Shown: positions 22,601 through 36,700, numbered from the stretch's first letter. The stretch: 64,000 bases of DNA from Triatoma infestans (GCA_011037195.1 JAAEAF010002750.1:1-64000); one strand, 5' to 3'. Made by a program: numbers and translations. The notes: generated by a model from the letters alone, not told the origin.

Positions 22601-25600
22601 TTTGCTCTGACGATGGATGAAAATCGAAGAGCGGTAAGGAACAAAAGGAATATGCATGCTACGACGGATAAAATACCATATGTTATCCAGCATTGCGGAC
22701 CCATCCACATATTCAATAATATTTAATAGTTCAAAATCGAAAATTTAGCCAATTTTAAGAAAAATTTATGATAGAAAAGTTGCATAAACATAAAGAGCTA
22801 TAAAAACTTAATGAGTTGAAGTATCTCGGCATCAAATTCGAAATCTGGAATAGCCGCCATATTCAAAATATCTGTGATAGAAGTTTACAGTTGTCTAATA
22901 TGTTGTCCCATTCTGCAAAAGTTTACTGGGATATAGCTGAGATTCTGAAAGTGATATAAGGATGGTACCTATTCACCTCTGTTAACTTATGCTCTGTCAA
23001 TATGGCATAACGCACTTGAAAGTAAGTTCTATGTAAAAAAAAAACTAAGACATTTAGAAAGACTATTCCTATTGAGGATTATTCAGAAATTTCGCACTAT
23101 TTCCGATAAACTGTATGCACCACTGCGAGAGTTATTGCAATTGATATAAAATGTCGTATATATATATATATATATGTTACGCTCAAAGACCAAAAATGCT
23201 CACTGAGCGAAAAACAGCTCACAACGCCTTGTGGTCACTGTAAAGCATCCACATCGCGAAAGTCGTGTTATGGCTCTTATGAAAAATGCTCACGGTGAAT
23301 TGTGGCAATCACAGAAAGACCACATACCGAAATTTGTGTCGTGGCTGTCATGCTCTATACGACCACAACGCATTGTGGCAATGAAGAAAAGCCATGACGC
23401 GTTCTGAGCACTAGTTGGTATAACCATATCACGACGGACAGGTTGTAACTTGTCGGCTTGAGTAGAACGACGCATTAAACCATCAGTAGATGGATTTATT
23501 CATTTCTTGTCTGTTTCTGAAGGTGAACGTATATCAGCGCTAACCATGATCAATAAAAAAGAAGTGTTTATGATAAATTACGTGAGTTTGTGGAAGTGTG
23601 AAGAAGCACTGATCGCACGAATATAAAATGCAACTCAAAATGCTACAGTAATAGTTCCTGTAAAAATAAATAGCAGTCAAATACTTATTTTTCACAACAA
23701 AAGTGATTTCTGATACAAGTAATTAATTTAAATACATTGTTGTTGTTTACTAACGACCAGTAAACATTTATGTTTGTGTTAAATATTTTGATTTTTTTTT
23801 AAATATAAAGTAATCCCAATAAATAGCAAATATCCTTTCATTTTAATGACACGATTTCTTTATATTGTATTTAATAATGACAAAACGTCATGCAGCGGTT
23901 TTCAATTTTTAGCAGCAGAAAGAGAATTAAGGAAATTGTTTGTCTGGTACTTATTACAGCACAAAAAATATTTCCTAAGGATATCTACCAAAAAGTTACG
24001 AGACTAGTAGGACCCATATCCCAAATCACTGCGCGTCGTATTCTAATATGGTTCCATACGCGACATGGCTTTTCTTCATTGCCACAAAGCGCTCAATGAG
24101 CATTTTCGGTCTTTGAGCGTAACATATGTTCATATATGACACAAATGAGACAATCTTATATATATGTTTATATATAAGACCGTCATGAGACAAAAAGGTC
24201 TTTCTATAAAATGAGACACAAGGAAATACTATAAAATCGTTCACAACTTATCATGCGTAAAGTATTTAATAATTATGACTTACATAAAATATCTGTCTTC
24301 ACATTTCCTTTTTTAATAAGACCCATCCACGTACTAACTCCGATGCATTCCTACTTCTCCTTTTTACCACAGCGCCATCATCCAATCAATCTTCCGCCAT
24401 ATTTCAAGTAGATTAATGTCACATCTTTACCCCCTTACTTCGGAAGTCAGAACACCGAGTTCGATGGAGTTTCTGACTTAACTGATGAATGGTCTTCGAT
24501 TTCGAAGAATATCTCGTGAATTCTCTTAGATTATTTCTCCAGGTTGTTTTCAGATTACTGATAATACGGCCGCAGGCTAACACAATGGAATTTCCCTCTA
24601 GGTGTGCGGTCATCTGGGTGTACCAGTAGGTAGGTAGTGTCACCATATGTACGTTCCACGTCATAGGGGCCAATGTATAGGATACCATTTTGATATTTCT
24701 TTATCATTCGAAGGTATTTTTAACGACTTTACCAGAACTAAACCTCTTTTTGGTTATGTATTTTACAGGCATTATTGAAAGTTTCTTGATATTTCCTGCC
24801 TGCCCGTACTATATTTTTTTTTTTTTGAAAAATTTGATTATATTAGGACGCAAGAGGTGTGAAAGATTGGGTTTATTATTTCTTTTATCTCTTAATAGTG
24901 AGGAATATGTCTTACCAAAATTAGGATCAGTTAAAATATGAGCAGAATTTGGAGCACTTATTGGGGGGGGGATATTTATTTGAGAAATTGATGGTCTTTA
25001 GAGGAATTGTACCTATGTATGGAGATAAGTTAAGAATATTCACCTCGGAATTATCGGCGATTCCGAACTCAGACTTTTCTACTCGGGAAATATGTTCAAA
25101 ATTGGAGGGTAGGATAGAATTCTCGTTTTCTTACGGTTGGTAGATTAAATTTTGAGTAGAACTTGGGGCGCGTATTGAGGGTCAAGATTTATTTAGGAAA
25201 GTGGTCATTAGGTTTGGAAAAGGGTAGGGAAGTTTTCATGCTGGAATTGTCGGGGATTTCGACCATGGACTCTTCTACTTGGGCAAAATATTCGGTAATA
25301 GAGGGAGCGATGAAATTCTCGTTCTCGAAAGAGGGTTGGAGAGTTAAATTTCGAGGGGGAGCAGGGGCGTCTATTGGAGGACAAAGTTTATTTGGGGATG
25401 TGGACATTTGATTTGGAGAAGAGTTGGAACTTTTCATTTTGGAATTGTCGGTGATTTCGGCCATTGAATCTTAATGAAAAAAAATTCTTAATGGTATATT
25501 TTTTCCATAAATGTCATAAGCGTTTTCTAAATTTTGTAAAAATTCTAAAGGTTTATCTTTGAGTATATCTCTAAAATAAAAGGGATAATTATTTTGGGGA

Positions 25601-28600
25601 TAGCTTATTGTGATTGGATGCGGTATAATGTGCGGGGTGTGAGAAATTGTACATGATGGATGTTAGTGTTGAGAAGGGACAGGTTGAGTATATTGTTGAT
25701 GGCTAAAGTCTTGGGATAAGGGTTTTGGGTTATGTGTATGAAGATAATAGGGTAACCCTCCGGCCGTTGACTTTTCCTCATTACCACTATCAACCTTACA
25801 ACTTTGTAAAAGGTTTTTCATTTCTTTCATCGTCTCGGAATGATGGTCAGTTACTTGATGACAGTTGGTTGTTAACCGATCGCTTCAATTTACCGAATTC
25901 ATCCGCTACAGAGTTAAAACGACCGTTCATTCTTAATCCGATATTATCGATAGCATGCAAAAACCGAAAAATCAAGGCAATCATCAAGTTTGGGATACTC
26001 TTTGATTTAGTTCTGGTTTCCATAATTGTTAAAACAAAATTCCAAAATTGACAAACAAAATTATACCATTACTTAACAAAATTTAAGATTATAATAAATC
26101 TATAAAATGGAATGAACAACACCACTGATTGCAAAATAAAATTGTTCCTGATTGACTAAATTAATGTTATTATCAATTAAAATCAAGTACAAATAAAGAT
26201 TGTTACCTTATAAAAATAGAAAAGTTTATATACATACAAAACTGTTTAATCTTTTTAAGAATAATTTATGTTTTTATGTTATAACTTATATATACGTTCT
26301 GATATTATAAGCAATAAAATGCGTTTTTTGTTCGGGCGCCAATTTGTAATCTTTGTTTTATATGACGAAATGAATTTTAAAACATATCATAACACCAATT
26401 TATTAACCAAATAAACAAATACAATACAAAAAATAATAATGAAAATCGCCAATACCCTGATGGTTGGCGGGAAGCAGTCATTTTACCGATCCTAAAGAAG
26501 GAAAAGACCCTAGTGACCCCTCTAGTTACAGGCCAATTTCGTTGACCACCTGCTTTAGTAAGATCCTCGAATCTATGATTAATTATAGATTAGTATATGT
26601 CTTGGAAACGAGAGGACTTTACAGCCAGCATCAAGCGGGATTTTGCAGATATCGTTCCACGTTGGATCAAATGAGCCAACTCGAGGTCTATGTGCAAAAC
26701 GCATTTATGCGGAGGTAACATGTGCTGGCCGTGTTCTTTGACCTTGAGAAGGCTTATGATACGACGTGGAGGTATGCGATTCTGCGGAAGAGTCACGGCT
26801 GAAGTTCCTCCGCAGCTTTCTTGAGCCGCGAAGGTTCCGGGTGAGACTGAGGTCTGTCCTTTCGGACCCTCATTTTCTTGAAAACGGAATACCTCAGGGA
26901 TCGGTACTAAGTGTTACATTATTTACGATGGCGGTTAATTGTCTTGCCGAAGTTGTAGAAGACCCAATCCAAACATCTTTATATGTTGATGACCTCGCTA
27001 TTTATATATCAGGGAGTGATCTTAGCGAGGTGAATGAAACCCTACAACAGGCAATAGACAAAGTGGCTAATGAGGCCTCTAGGAACGGGTTTAAATTCTC
27101 TAATACTAAGACGGTGTGCCTACATTTTTGCCGCTTAAGGCACGAGCACAGTCCCCCTACTTTATTCTTGGACGGCATGCCGATTCAATATAAAGAAAGC
27201 ACCCGTTTCCTAAGTTACGTGGCAGGATCATATAGACTATACATGTATGAAAGCAAGGAGAACCCTCGATATTTTGAAATTCCTTGGCAGCTATAAATGG
27301 GGTGCGGAGCGGGAAATCCTAAAGCGTAGTTTTATTGCGCTTACCCGCTCGTAATTAGAATACGGAGCGCCAGTGTATAGCTCAGCGCGCAAATCACGCC
27401 TGAAGTCATTAGATAGGATTTATGATGAAGGAATTAGGTTATTTACAGGCGCCTTCCGGACAAGTCCTTTAGAAAGCCTATATGTAGAGTCGGGGATGCT
27501 ACCTCCTCAACTTAGGAGGGAACAGCTTTGCCTGACCTACATTGCCGCAATATGGGGAAAGCGGTTTCATCCGTTATTCCATACCATATTCGAGGGCCCA
27601 TTTCAACAAGAGTTCCGTCAACAGCAATCACGGACGCGACCCCTGGCCAGTGAAGGGCTGGCGCTTTGCGCACCTTCCCCCATGGCTACTACCTTCTGCA
27701 AGCGTCCGTATGGATCTGGCAACACATAAAAAAGAGGAAACACCACCCCTCGTCTATAGACAAAAATTGTTAGAAATATTAAACTTTTATTATGATTTCC
27801 GGTCTGTCTTCACTGACGGGTCGAAGATAGGCGATGGTGTAGGTAGTGCTGTGTACACGGAGGGAGTTACTCTTAGTTGGACACTTCCGCAATATGCAAC
27901 CGTGTACACAGCTGAGATGTTCGCAATTTGCCAGGCCATAAAATTAATTAGAGATAAAAATTATAATAAAACATTAATAGTGACGGACTCATTAAGTGCA
28001 TTACAGGCCCTCCGGGATAAATTCTCATTGGACCCAATGGTCCTAAATATTTACAACTTAATACAGCAACTAAGCGCACGTGGTCAAGGGGTGAAATTCG
28101 CCTGAGTGCCGGGCCACATTGGTGCGTCCGGTAACGAACAAGCGGACGAGGCAGCCAAACGAGCTGCCTCTATACAAACAAATGATGTCACCCCCGTACA
28201 CTGACTTACAGGTTTATATGAAATATATTATCAATAAAAAATGGCAAAGTCAGTGGGACAGAATAAATGAAAAATTAAAAGATATTAAACCATGTGTGCG
28301 AAATATCATGATCGAGAATTACCGCGGCACGAATCCGTGATTTTGACAAGGCTAAGGATAGGTCATACCGTGTGACTCACGGGCACCTCCTCATTGGTGG
28401 GAAAAGATCGAGGTGCACTTATTGCCGAGAAAGGCTGACGGTAGCGCACGTGTTGGAAGGGTGTCAGGCACTGAACAGGCAGAGAGAAAGAATAGGCCTA
28501 CCACATGATAAGCGCGTCGTTTTACAAGAGGGTTCTCCTTATATAAGGAGGCTATTCGACTACTTGAAAGAAATAAATCTATTCAAGAAAATTTAGGTTT

Positions 28601-30677
28601 AGTAATTAGGTTAGGCAAATCTGGGTGAAGGAATATTCAGTACTTCACCCATTAGGTTAGTTATTTTAAAGGGGAAAGGAATATCGAGTACTTTCCCCTT
28701 CGTGTTTCATATTAGCGTGAATGTAATTTATTGGCGAGAATGTATTATTAGAATGAATGGTTTTATACCATGACTGTATTTATTGGCGAGAATGTATTTA
28801 TTAGCATGAATGTATTTACTGGCGAGAATGTATTTATTAGCGTGAACGGTTTTATAATGTGAATGTATTTATTGGCGAGAATGTATTTATTAGCGAGAAT
28901 ACGGGAATAAATGGTTAGATTAGTATTTTATCTTTTGTCTTGGGGTTGAAAGAAAATTTATAAAACTATTTCAACCCCCCTAGGTTTAGTTTAATTTAGG
29001 ATTAGCGTATTATAGAAGGTGTAGGAACATATGTTAAAAGTACTGCACCTCTCAGTTAGTTTGTTCAATAGCCTCCTTAAACAAAGGAAAATATAATATG
29101 ATGCTTTTGGTTTTTGTTCGACACCCCCACCCCCATGTTCTAGAAGTTAAGGGATGACACAATAATATTCCACACTCCCCCTCGTCGGCTAGATCGATGA
29201 CATAAGTGGGGAAGTGTGGAAGAAAATTAACATCCAATGGCTCCACCCTACTTTGCTGAGCAAAGTATTGTATGTGGCTGCCAAATAAGGTACTAGTGTC
29301 ATCCCAGCTCGAGTGGCCACGAATTGGAAAGATATATAATGAATACGGGGCGCTAATGACCAAAGCTGCCGATGCGCCCATTAATTAAAAAAAAATAAAA
29401 TAAAATAATAATGAAAATCATTATTTGTTGTGACAAGACCGTCATGAGACAAAAAGGTCTTTCTACACCTTTTACACTCACCTTCTACACCTTCTACACC
29501 TTATTCACTATTTAAAAGGAAATACTATAAAATCGTTCACAACTTATTATGCGTAAAGTATTTAATAATTAGGGCTTACATAAAATATGATGGCCATACA
29601 CTATATAATAATCTGTCTGTACATTTCTTTGTTTAACAAGACCCATCCACATACTACTCCGATGGATTCCTACTTCTCCTTTTTACCCATAGCGCCATCA
29701 TCCAATCATCTTCCGCCATATTTCACATGGATTAATATCACAATATATAACAGCAAAATTAGCATTTGAATGACGAAATAGAAATGGATATAGACAACCG
29801 ATGAATTACTCAGTTGACTCCACCATGGATTGATACCCAAAAATGTTATTATTGTAACAGACAGTCAAGCAGCATGGTATTCAATGGCAAATTTTTACTA
29901 CAAACCGCCAGTAGAAGAAATTCGTTAATCCTTGGTTCAACTCACTAAATGACACTACACCATAAAATTCAGTAAATAAAAAAGAATATTTTGTTGATGC
30001 AAGAATAAAAGGGCTGACATTCTGGGAAAAGATGCTTCTCAAGATAATAATATATCGCTGTCTTATGTTCGGCTGCCAATAACCTAACTAGATCAATAAG
30101 TGGTAGATGAAGTTTAAGAGAATCGGAACAGGGATGGTCAGCAAGCGATAATGGTTTCAGTACAAAGCAGTACTTTCTTACTGTTACAAGACAGTTGAAG
30201 TCGGATGTTATAATAAATAAAGATTCAAGTACTCTCCGATCAAGGAAGGAATACCTTTATCATTTTCATATAACTCAAGATCCAACATATCGTTGAAATT
30301 CCCTATCTTGGCAAACTTAGCATCACACTCTGTTCGAATTAAGATATTTTAAATTGAACGTACTAGTTTTATGCGAGACATATTTTGAGAGCTTTCAGGT
30401 GGCTCCTGCTGGATAAGACTGATTTAGTTACTAATAGTGATCTAAGCATTTTATTTTATCAAATATTAAGAGGCTAGATTTTGATAAGGTGCTTCAAGAT
30501 AAATTTGTTTCTAGTTATATTTTGTTCAAAAATCTTTTTTCCTTCTTATTTATTTCGTTTCTATATTGGTTAAAAAAGTTGACTGGAATTTAGTTAGTAA
30601 TAATGCCTTTGAAGTGCATGTATGTCTAGTAGGTATAGTGCATGCAAAAGCAACCATAAAACACATATACATACATA

Positions 30678-30710
<33 letters not shown>

Positions 30711-33700
30711 ATTCGCTAAAAACATTTTTTCGTATTCAGGGAATCCCCCAAAACATGTATTTCCGTGAAAACTAAATTTCGAAAATCTGGTACGATCGCA
30801 ATACCAGCAGCAGTAAGAGAAAAAAAATCTTACTAAATAAGACTTCAAAACAAGCATCTTATAATTACTACAATAATGAAAATTACAAACCATAATGGCT
30901 AATTGTTCGGCTGTAGCGTAATCATCATCTGAAGCAACACTATCGTAAAGCGGTTCTTCATCAGACTTCACACCTGCAAAATTTATTTTCTTAATGATTT
31001 CATTTTAACAAAAAGTTCTTTATATTAGATCTTTCCAGGTTAAGAAAATACTGGTTTACAGAATACCTTGGACGGCAAATTTTTGGCTAGTAAATGAGGA
31101 TTGAGAACGCAGAATAAGGTATTTAATTAGGAATTGCGCGATATATATTACATTTTGTATATAAATCAGCGTGAGGATACTTATACAAGACTTCGAAGAA
31201 TTTACAGTTAATATGACTTCAACAAGTCAAAATACAAAATAGCTTAAATTAAATAGAAACTGAGGTTCTCTTAAGATCCACAGCGATTTTAGTAAGAACC
31301 AAATTTTCATAAAACACTTAATACCTGTACTTTTTTCGACTGTTTACATAAATCTAGGTTAAACAACTTCCAAGTATAGATTCGTAATTATGCTATAAAT
31401 ATGCCTACCGGAGTTATCTGACTGTCTGCTATAAGCGTCTTGTAATATATCCAACACAAGGGCGGAAAATTCATTAGGAGTTAAGCGTGCAAGTTTCTGT
31501 CTTCCCTGGTTTCTAGTTGGGGAGAGACATGGATCAACTGGTAAGAAAGGCACAGTAGAATATTCCAATGAAGCACCGCTTGATAACCATACTGAAATAA
31601 TGAAATAACGTTTATTATACTTTGGCTTTACAATCAATTATTCCACCATTTACAAATTGGTAAGATAATATGTTACAATATAAATACTTTTTTTTAGCAC
31701 GTTACAGAACAAATGTTATAAAATTTTCAGGTAAATTACCCCGAAAACCTGGCTTGATGAATAATACAACAAGTGTTCATGCATAAATAAAGATACCAAA
31801 CAAAAAATAAACTTACTGGTTTCAGTTTCTCTTCGGTCTACTTCATCGTACACATCCATTACTAACTCTTCAAATTGTTCATTAGTTAACTGAAAATCAC
31901 AAAAACATATGGTGTGAAACACATTTTCTATATTTGCATCTTCCCAAGTTCTAACTGAAAAATTTACTGTAAAGATGAAATTTACTAAATATTGAATAAT
32001 CTAAAAAATAACAACTCAAAAGCTTAAAATAAATGTTTCTGAAAAAACTCAATTAGAAAATTATATATACTGCTTCTATAACTTAACTTCTTCCATTGTA
32101 TAGAAACCTCAAACAGTTTAATTATTTAATCTTTAATTCCTTGAAAGGCTTCCTCTTGAAAAAATTTAACTTTTATTATTTAATAAAATAAATATTTCTT
32201 CGGAAAATATAACTGTCATAAGTAATAAGGCGTAGAAAAAGAATGATTAAATCAGCAAAAAAGAAAATTATGAAGGGGGAATAAGCAGTAACTAACTAGT
32301 AGATCTTCAGTGCACCATCTCCCTTGAAAAAACAAACAAAAAAAATCCGATGTGAAATACTTTCAGACAGACGAGACTTTCAGTCGTTAGTACTGCATTT
32401 AGTACAACTGTAATTGACAACTTTCTTCAAATTTAGAATTTTTACTCAACGTTTTGTTGCTCTTATCATAAATATATGGGATAGTGGGGTATATGTTGTT
32501 CTCAGCATACAGCAGTGTGACAAGTATGGTCCCTAACAACTGAAACTAACTTTAAAGACTCCCCGGAACCCCTACATCAATTTTATCTAATCAATGTTTC
32601 AAATAGAAGTGTCGATTTATATTGTGCAGTTAGGTACTAGTTGCGCACTTCCATTAAACATGGGAATGCATGGGAAACATGGGAACATGGGAGCAGATTT
32701 TCTTTAAACATGGGATTTTAGCAATGCTTTTAATGTACCCTAAAGCTATATGGTTGGTGGAACTACACATTATACTGTAGTGGCATTTTAGAGGAACGTT
32801 TAATTTTGCAATTCTGATTACATCCAAAAATTTAATTTTCCTGAAAAGAAGTTTTAAATAAAATTGATAGCATTTATGTTTATAGTTGGAAGAAAATCGT
32901 AGCATTTATATGTTAGTTACAATGCTAGAAGAAAATCGCTGAAACAGAATATCAAGTTTAAAAATCGTATACATACATACCTACACACACACACACACAC
33001 ACACACATACTGCTAAAAAAAATTATTTCTGGATCTCAAAATATGTAGCTTTTACCCTATGGCGCAACAGTCCATGAAAGCGTAACAGATAGCGATTTTT
33101 ATTGGAAGGCGTGTGGTAAATATGCCGCGGTTCTCTTGGCGTTTAGTTCCGTTACCTAAGTGCGCTACCAACTGTGGGTTGGACTTATTCTCATGATGCT
33201 GGTCAACACCAACTTCGGTCTCACGGAAAACTAATCCTGAATTCTCGCATTAAAGGCGAGTGCGCTGCGAGCCACAGATCAAAGCGAGGTGGCTCAAAAT
33301 ATGTACTTCCAGTGAAAACTCAATCTAGAAAATTTGACACTATAGCAAAATTTCTTCTTACAGCCTGAAGATAACTGAAGAAAGTAGCGGCTAAAGTCGG
33401 GAATAGTCTCCCAGTTACCTTTTCATATTTATCCATATCGGAATGATGATATTCTTTTATAATATGCCATTAAAAAACACTATTCACTAAAAAAATTAAA
33501 ACAATACACATTTGCAGCGGATAATTACAATTTTAAAAATACAACAATACGACTACGTTTCAAAGTTCTTCTTGCCAATATGCCAATTAAACGAATTATA
33601 ATCCTGAGGATATTACACCGTTATAATGTAAGTGAATTTTTATTAGTATCTTTTGGAAAAGTGTTTACAAAAATAAGCAGAATCTAAACAGAATATTAAT

Positions 33701-36700
33701 CCGAGCGAGTACGAGTTGGACTGACAAGGGCTTATTTTTTTATTTCTTGAAAGCGCTTCAGTGAGGGCAATGGAGGGGCCGGGAGGCGAAACCTCCGGAA
33801 AAGGTTGTTAGTTTCCATCGATATAGAACAAAATGCTTTTTATGTTGTTTCCGTTTTTAAACATTATTTTGCATTTCATTCTAGTTGAAATTAGGGGCGC
33901 TAACGGAAATAACATATTAAGCAAAACAATGGTTTAAGTAATGGATTTAGATTACAAAAAACCTTTAGAATGCGCTAGGATCTGAGGGTCTATTACCAGC
34001 AGCTTCTCAATATTACTCACGATATAAGTCATGCTCTGAACTTGGCTCGTCTCCTTAAGAATGCAAATAGCGTTCCACTAGATTAAGTAAAACACGAAAA
34101 GAGTTATCTAGAAAATGTAATTAAATTAAATTTCAACCTGGAAAACTCTAGCAGCGGCAGGAGGGAAAACTGGGGTCACGAGGCAATCTCTTTCAGTGGG
34201 CTGTATAAAGTGCTGACCTACGTTATGATCTGGTTTTAGTCTAGTTAAGAAGTACAGCAACTTATCTGTCACTGTATACATCATCTCCACCATTCGCATC
34301 ATAACTTCACGATGTCCAGCGGCTCTGCATAGGACAGAAATAATACACTTATATTTAAACAAGTATTACGTTACGGATTTTATAACTTAACATATTCTGG
34401 TAAGCAATTTATATATCTTCTGATATAATAATATATGTTAAAGAGTAATTTAAAAACAACTTTACCTGGCTACATGCGCTGCCGTATTTCCACTGGAATC
34501 CCAACCCATAATATCCGCCCCATTGATAAATAACAACTCTACTTGGTATAACTGTCCAGCTTTGGCTGCTACATGCAATACTCGGCTTCCTTTTTCCTAA
34601 AACAAGTTATGTTGTAGGAACAAGAGAAAGTTAGAAGTTATAAGTAAGAAAAATAAAAACAATTAAAAAAGAAACTTATGACAAGTTGAACGAAAGGAAA
34701 ATCCAAGTGGAAATTTAATTCTTCAAAAAAAAAACTAAATTAAAACTCCCACAAGTATGCGGAATTTATTTCCAAATAAATACGCAGATTATATTAGTAA
34801 AACTAAAATACATTTTGATATTTGAATGTCTTTCACTCTATACTAATAAATTAATCCCAAACATTTTTGACTTAGAAAAAATAATAATAAGTTTATTGCT
34901 TTAAAAGTGTACAACTTATAAGCAAGGAGTTGTGAGTAAATATTCACACAATAATATAACACATTTGTCTACAAAAACTAAAAATAAAAATACTAACATC
35001 TATTATTATTTATTTATTTTTTTTGTTTAAAGGCACACTGGGTGGGCGGTCCCTGGGCTCTCGCGCATACTCGTCCGTATAGAAGCCCCTAACCTAAGTG
35101 ATGCCCCTAACGCTGAGCGTGACGCCCCGAAGCAATGGAAATCAACTTAACCAAGCTAATCCTAACTACAGGTGTCCCCCCCAGTATTCGATATCCCTGG
35201 GGGGACAAAGAACCTAACCTATCCCTATCCAACCTATCTTCCATTCATCCAATACAGTCAAAATTTATTTAAATTTATATTTATTAAAATTTAAATTTGC
35301 TTTCGTAGAGTATTCTCTGTTCGGGCAGTAATAGCGGGTGCAGCAGATCTTCAAGGAAAGTGCACTATATATTCCGAAATAAGTTAACATCTATATTGAA
35401 GAGAATTGATAAAATAATAATTGGATAGTCGGAAAATATGTAATGTAACAGCATCAACAAAAAAAAAAAAAAGTTACACTTAGCAAACGTGCTTTAAAAA
35501 AACATACAATGAAATAATAATTTTATGAGAAAACAAAAAAATATACATATATATTATGCAGAATTAATTATTGTATATCGAATTGTAGTTCGAAATACAA
35601 TTCAATTACCTCTGCACAATGTATACTTTAAATCATTAGTGGCATCTTTATGGTGACAGTAACAGTCATCCAAAAAATAGGGAATATTAAACATATTTTC
35701 AGAATGAATCCACGTTTCGCTGAGGCATATACTTTCATGACTGAATAACTGATCAACATGTTTTGGACAGAAATTAAACAAAGTTCCAAAACCTTATACA
35801 TTCCAAAATGTTGCATTTATCTTTTTACAGATATTCTACTAACAGAAACCACTTTTTTGGAAGGGGAGTGGATAAATCTTGAGCATAAGTGGGAGCCATT
35901 AATGAAGGTACCTTCATTTTGGAAACCTCAAAATTTGATCAGTTTGTGATTTCTCAAGTTTTCTCTTTTTTCTGATCTGTCTATCCCTTAAGATGACAAA
36001 ACATCGTCCGGCTCTGTGTCTTCCCCAGTTGCTAAAGAGGATCCACCTTCTACGTCAGCAAGAGTTTCATACCCATATTTCACCAAATCACTTTCGCTAT
36101 TAATTACTACAGATTGTAAACCTTCTTCTTTTCGAATTAATATTTTACCATTTCTGGACCAAGGATATCTTACTTTTCCAGATTTCTGAAGTGCAAATTT
36201 ATTTAGTGCTTTACTAAATAATTTGTATGTTTCTGCACCCATATCGTCAGAAATAGAGATACGCTTCGGACTCGTCAACTAATGATTTCTGACTTAGAAA
36301 TCAATTTATTTGATTATGAGTAGAAAAAAGAAAGTGGCGATGGGATTTTTATGCAGTTTCATAACTTTAATTTTCATAATTGTAGGCGGCCAAGTGAAAC
36401 TTTAATTTTTGTTATTTCATTTTACACTGTAACAGTGCTTTAGCGTAAGAACCAGTTTACCAGATTATATTTAATGAAAATACTTACAGGATGAAGAAAA
36501 TTAGGATCAGCACCTTGTGCCAATAATCTCAGAGTGGTTTCTAAATTGGCGGTCCTAACAATTGAATGTAATTGTAGATTTAGTTCTTCTTCAGTATCAG
36601 TGCTTTTTGAAATGAACTGAAGTTCTTTATGTTTAGCTCTTATGAAGTCAGCTTTGTTTGGACTAAAATTTACATTACAAACAATTTCAATATTACTCAT

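Larger units (their letters stand above)
21845..23155 (+). pseudogene. R1-clade LINE reverse transcriptase, broken
   Basis: Antisense to GIT, inside its largest intron. Frames on the plus strand read as R1-type reverse transcriptase: YGFSPQKSTVDASIEVKNYV and SLDIKGSFDAA near 21930-22060, then a QGSCCGPGFW-like box near 22465 (palm region just before the catalytic Asp pair), then LKYLGIKFEIW near 22820 and a thumb or C-terminal part with LRHLERLFLLRIIQKFRTIS to 23150. Stops, frameshifts and two foldback insertions (22176-22427 and about 22536-22680) interrupt it. It is 5' and 3' truncated and dead. Confidence 0.8.
26448..29402 (+). mobile_element. 5'-truncated LINE with RT and RNase H, target site resolved
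   Basis: The 17-bp sequence AAATAATAATGAAAATC occurs at 26431-26447 and again at 29403-29419, giving exact element limits of 2955 bp. The copy begins inside the reverse transcriptase (WREAVILPI, then SYRPISLTTCFSKILE), keeps the catalytic YVDDLAIY near 26970, an RNase H domain (FTDGSKIGDGVGSAVY near 27810, VTDSLSALQAL near 27980) and a C-terminal Cys/His part (CTYCRERLTVAHVLEGC near 28405). The 3' UTR has hairpins, an 18-bp minisatellite and the terminal GGGCGC...GCGCCC hairpin before an A-rich tail. Domain content fits the I/LOA group rather than jockey proper. Several frameshifts and stops make it inactive. Confidence 0.88.
24172..29742 (-). mobile_element. Deleted gypsy-type LTR retrotransposon with nested LINE
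   Basis: On the minus strand the order is 5' LTR (29742-29420, continued at 26447-26345 after removing the LINE insertion; about 426 bp), PBS, gag, a large deletion of pol, the integrase end, PPT, and a 3' LTR that aligns from 24423 to about 24172 and then stops. The two LTRs share long blocks such as AAGACCGTCATGAGACAAAA but differ by small indels and an expanded ACACCTTCT stretch, so the element is old. It cannot be autonomous. Confidence 0.8.

Noticed and set aside
25189..25464. Proline-rich 91-codon frame as a host gene
   Set aside because: It lies between a tRNA-Lys PBS and an integrase fragment with PPT and LTR, and its unit is tandemly repeated, so it is gag debris.
27542..28105. 187-codon frame as a host RNase H gene
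   Set aside because: It is the RNase H domain of the LINE bracketed by a 17-bp target duplication.
30680..30709. CA repeat near GIT exon 9 as a CRISPR-like or regulatory array
   Set aside because: Simple dinucleotide repeat inside family A; no spacer structure. No CRISPR arrays or bacterial features occur in this eukaryotic window.
33355..33405. CTGAAGA near 33365 followed by CTAAAGTCGGG
   Set aside because: The GAAA box is missing and no paired arm was found, so it is not counted as a ribozyme motif.
35988..36278. Open frame in a GIT intron as an extra GIT exon
   Set aside because: Flanking GIT exons join in phase and match the family without it, and its wording is that of LINE ORF1 proteins.
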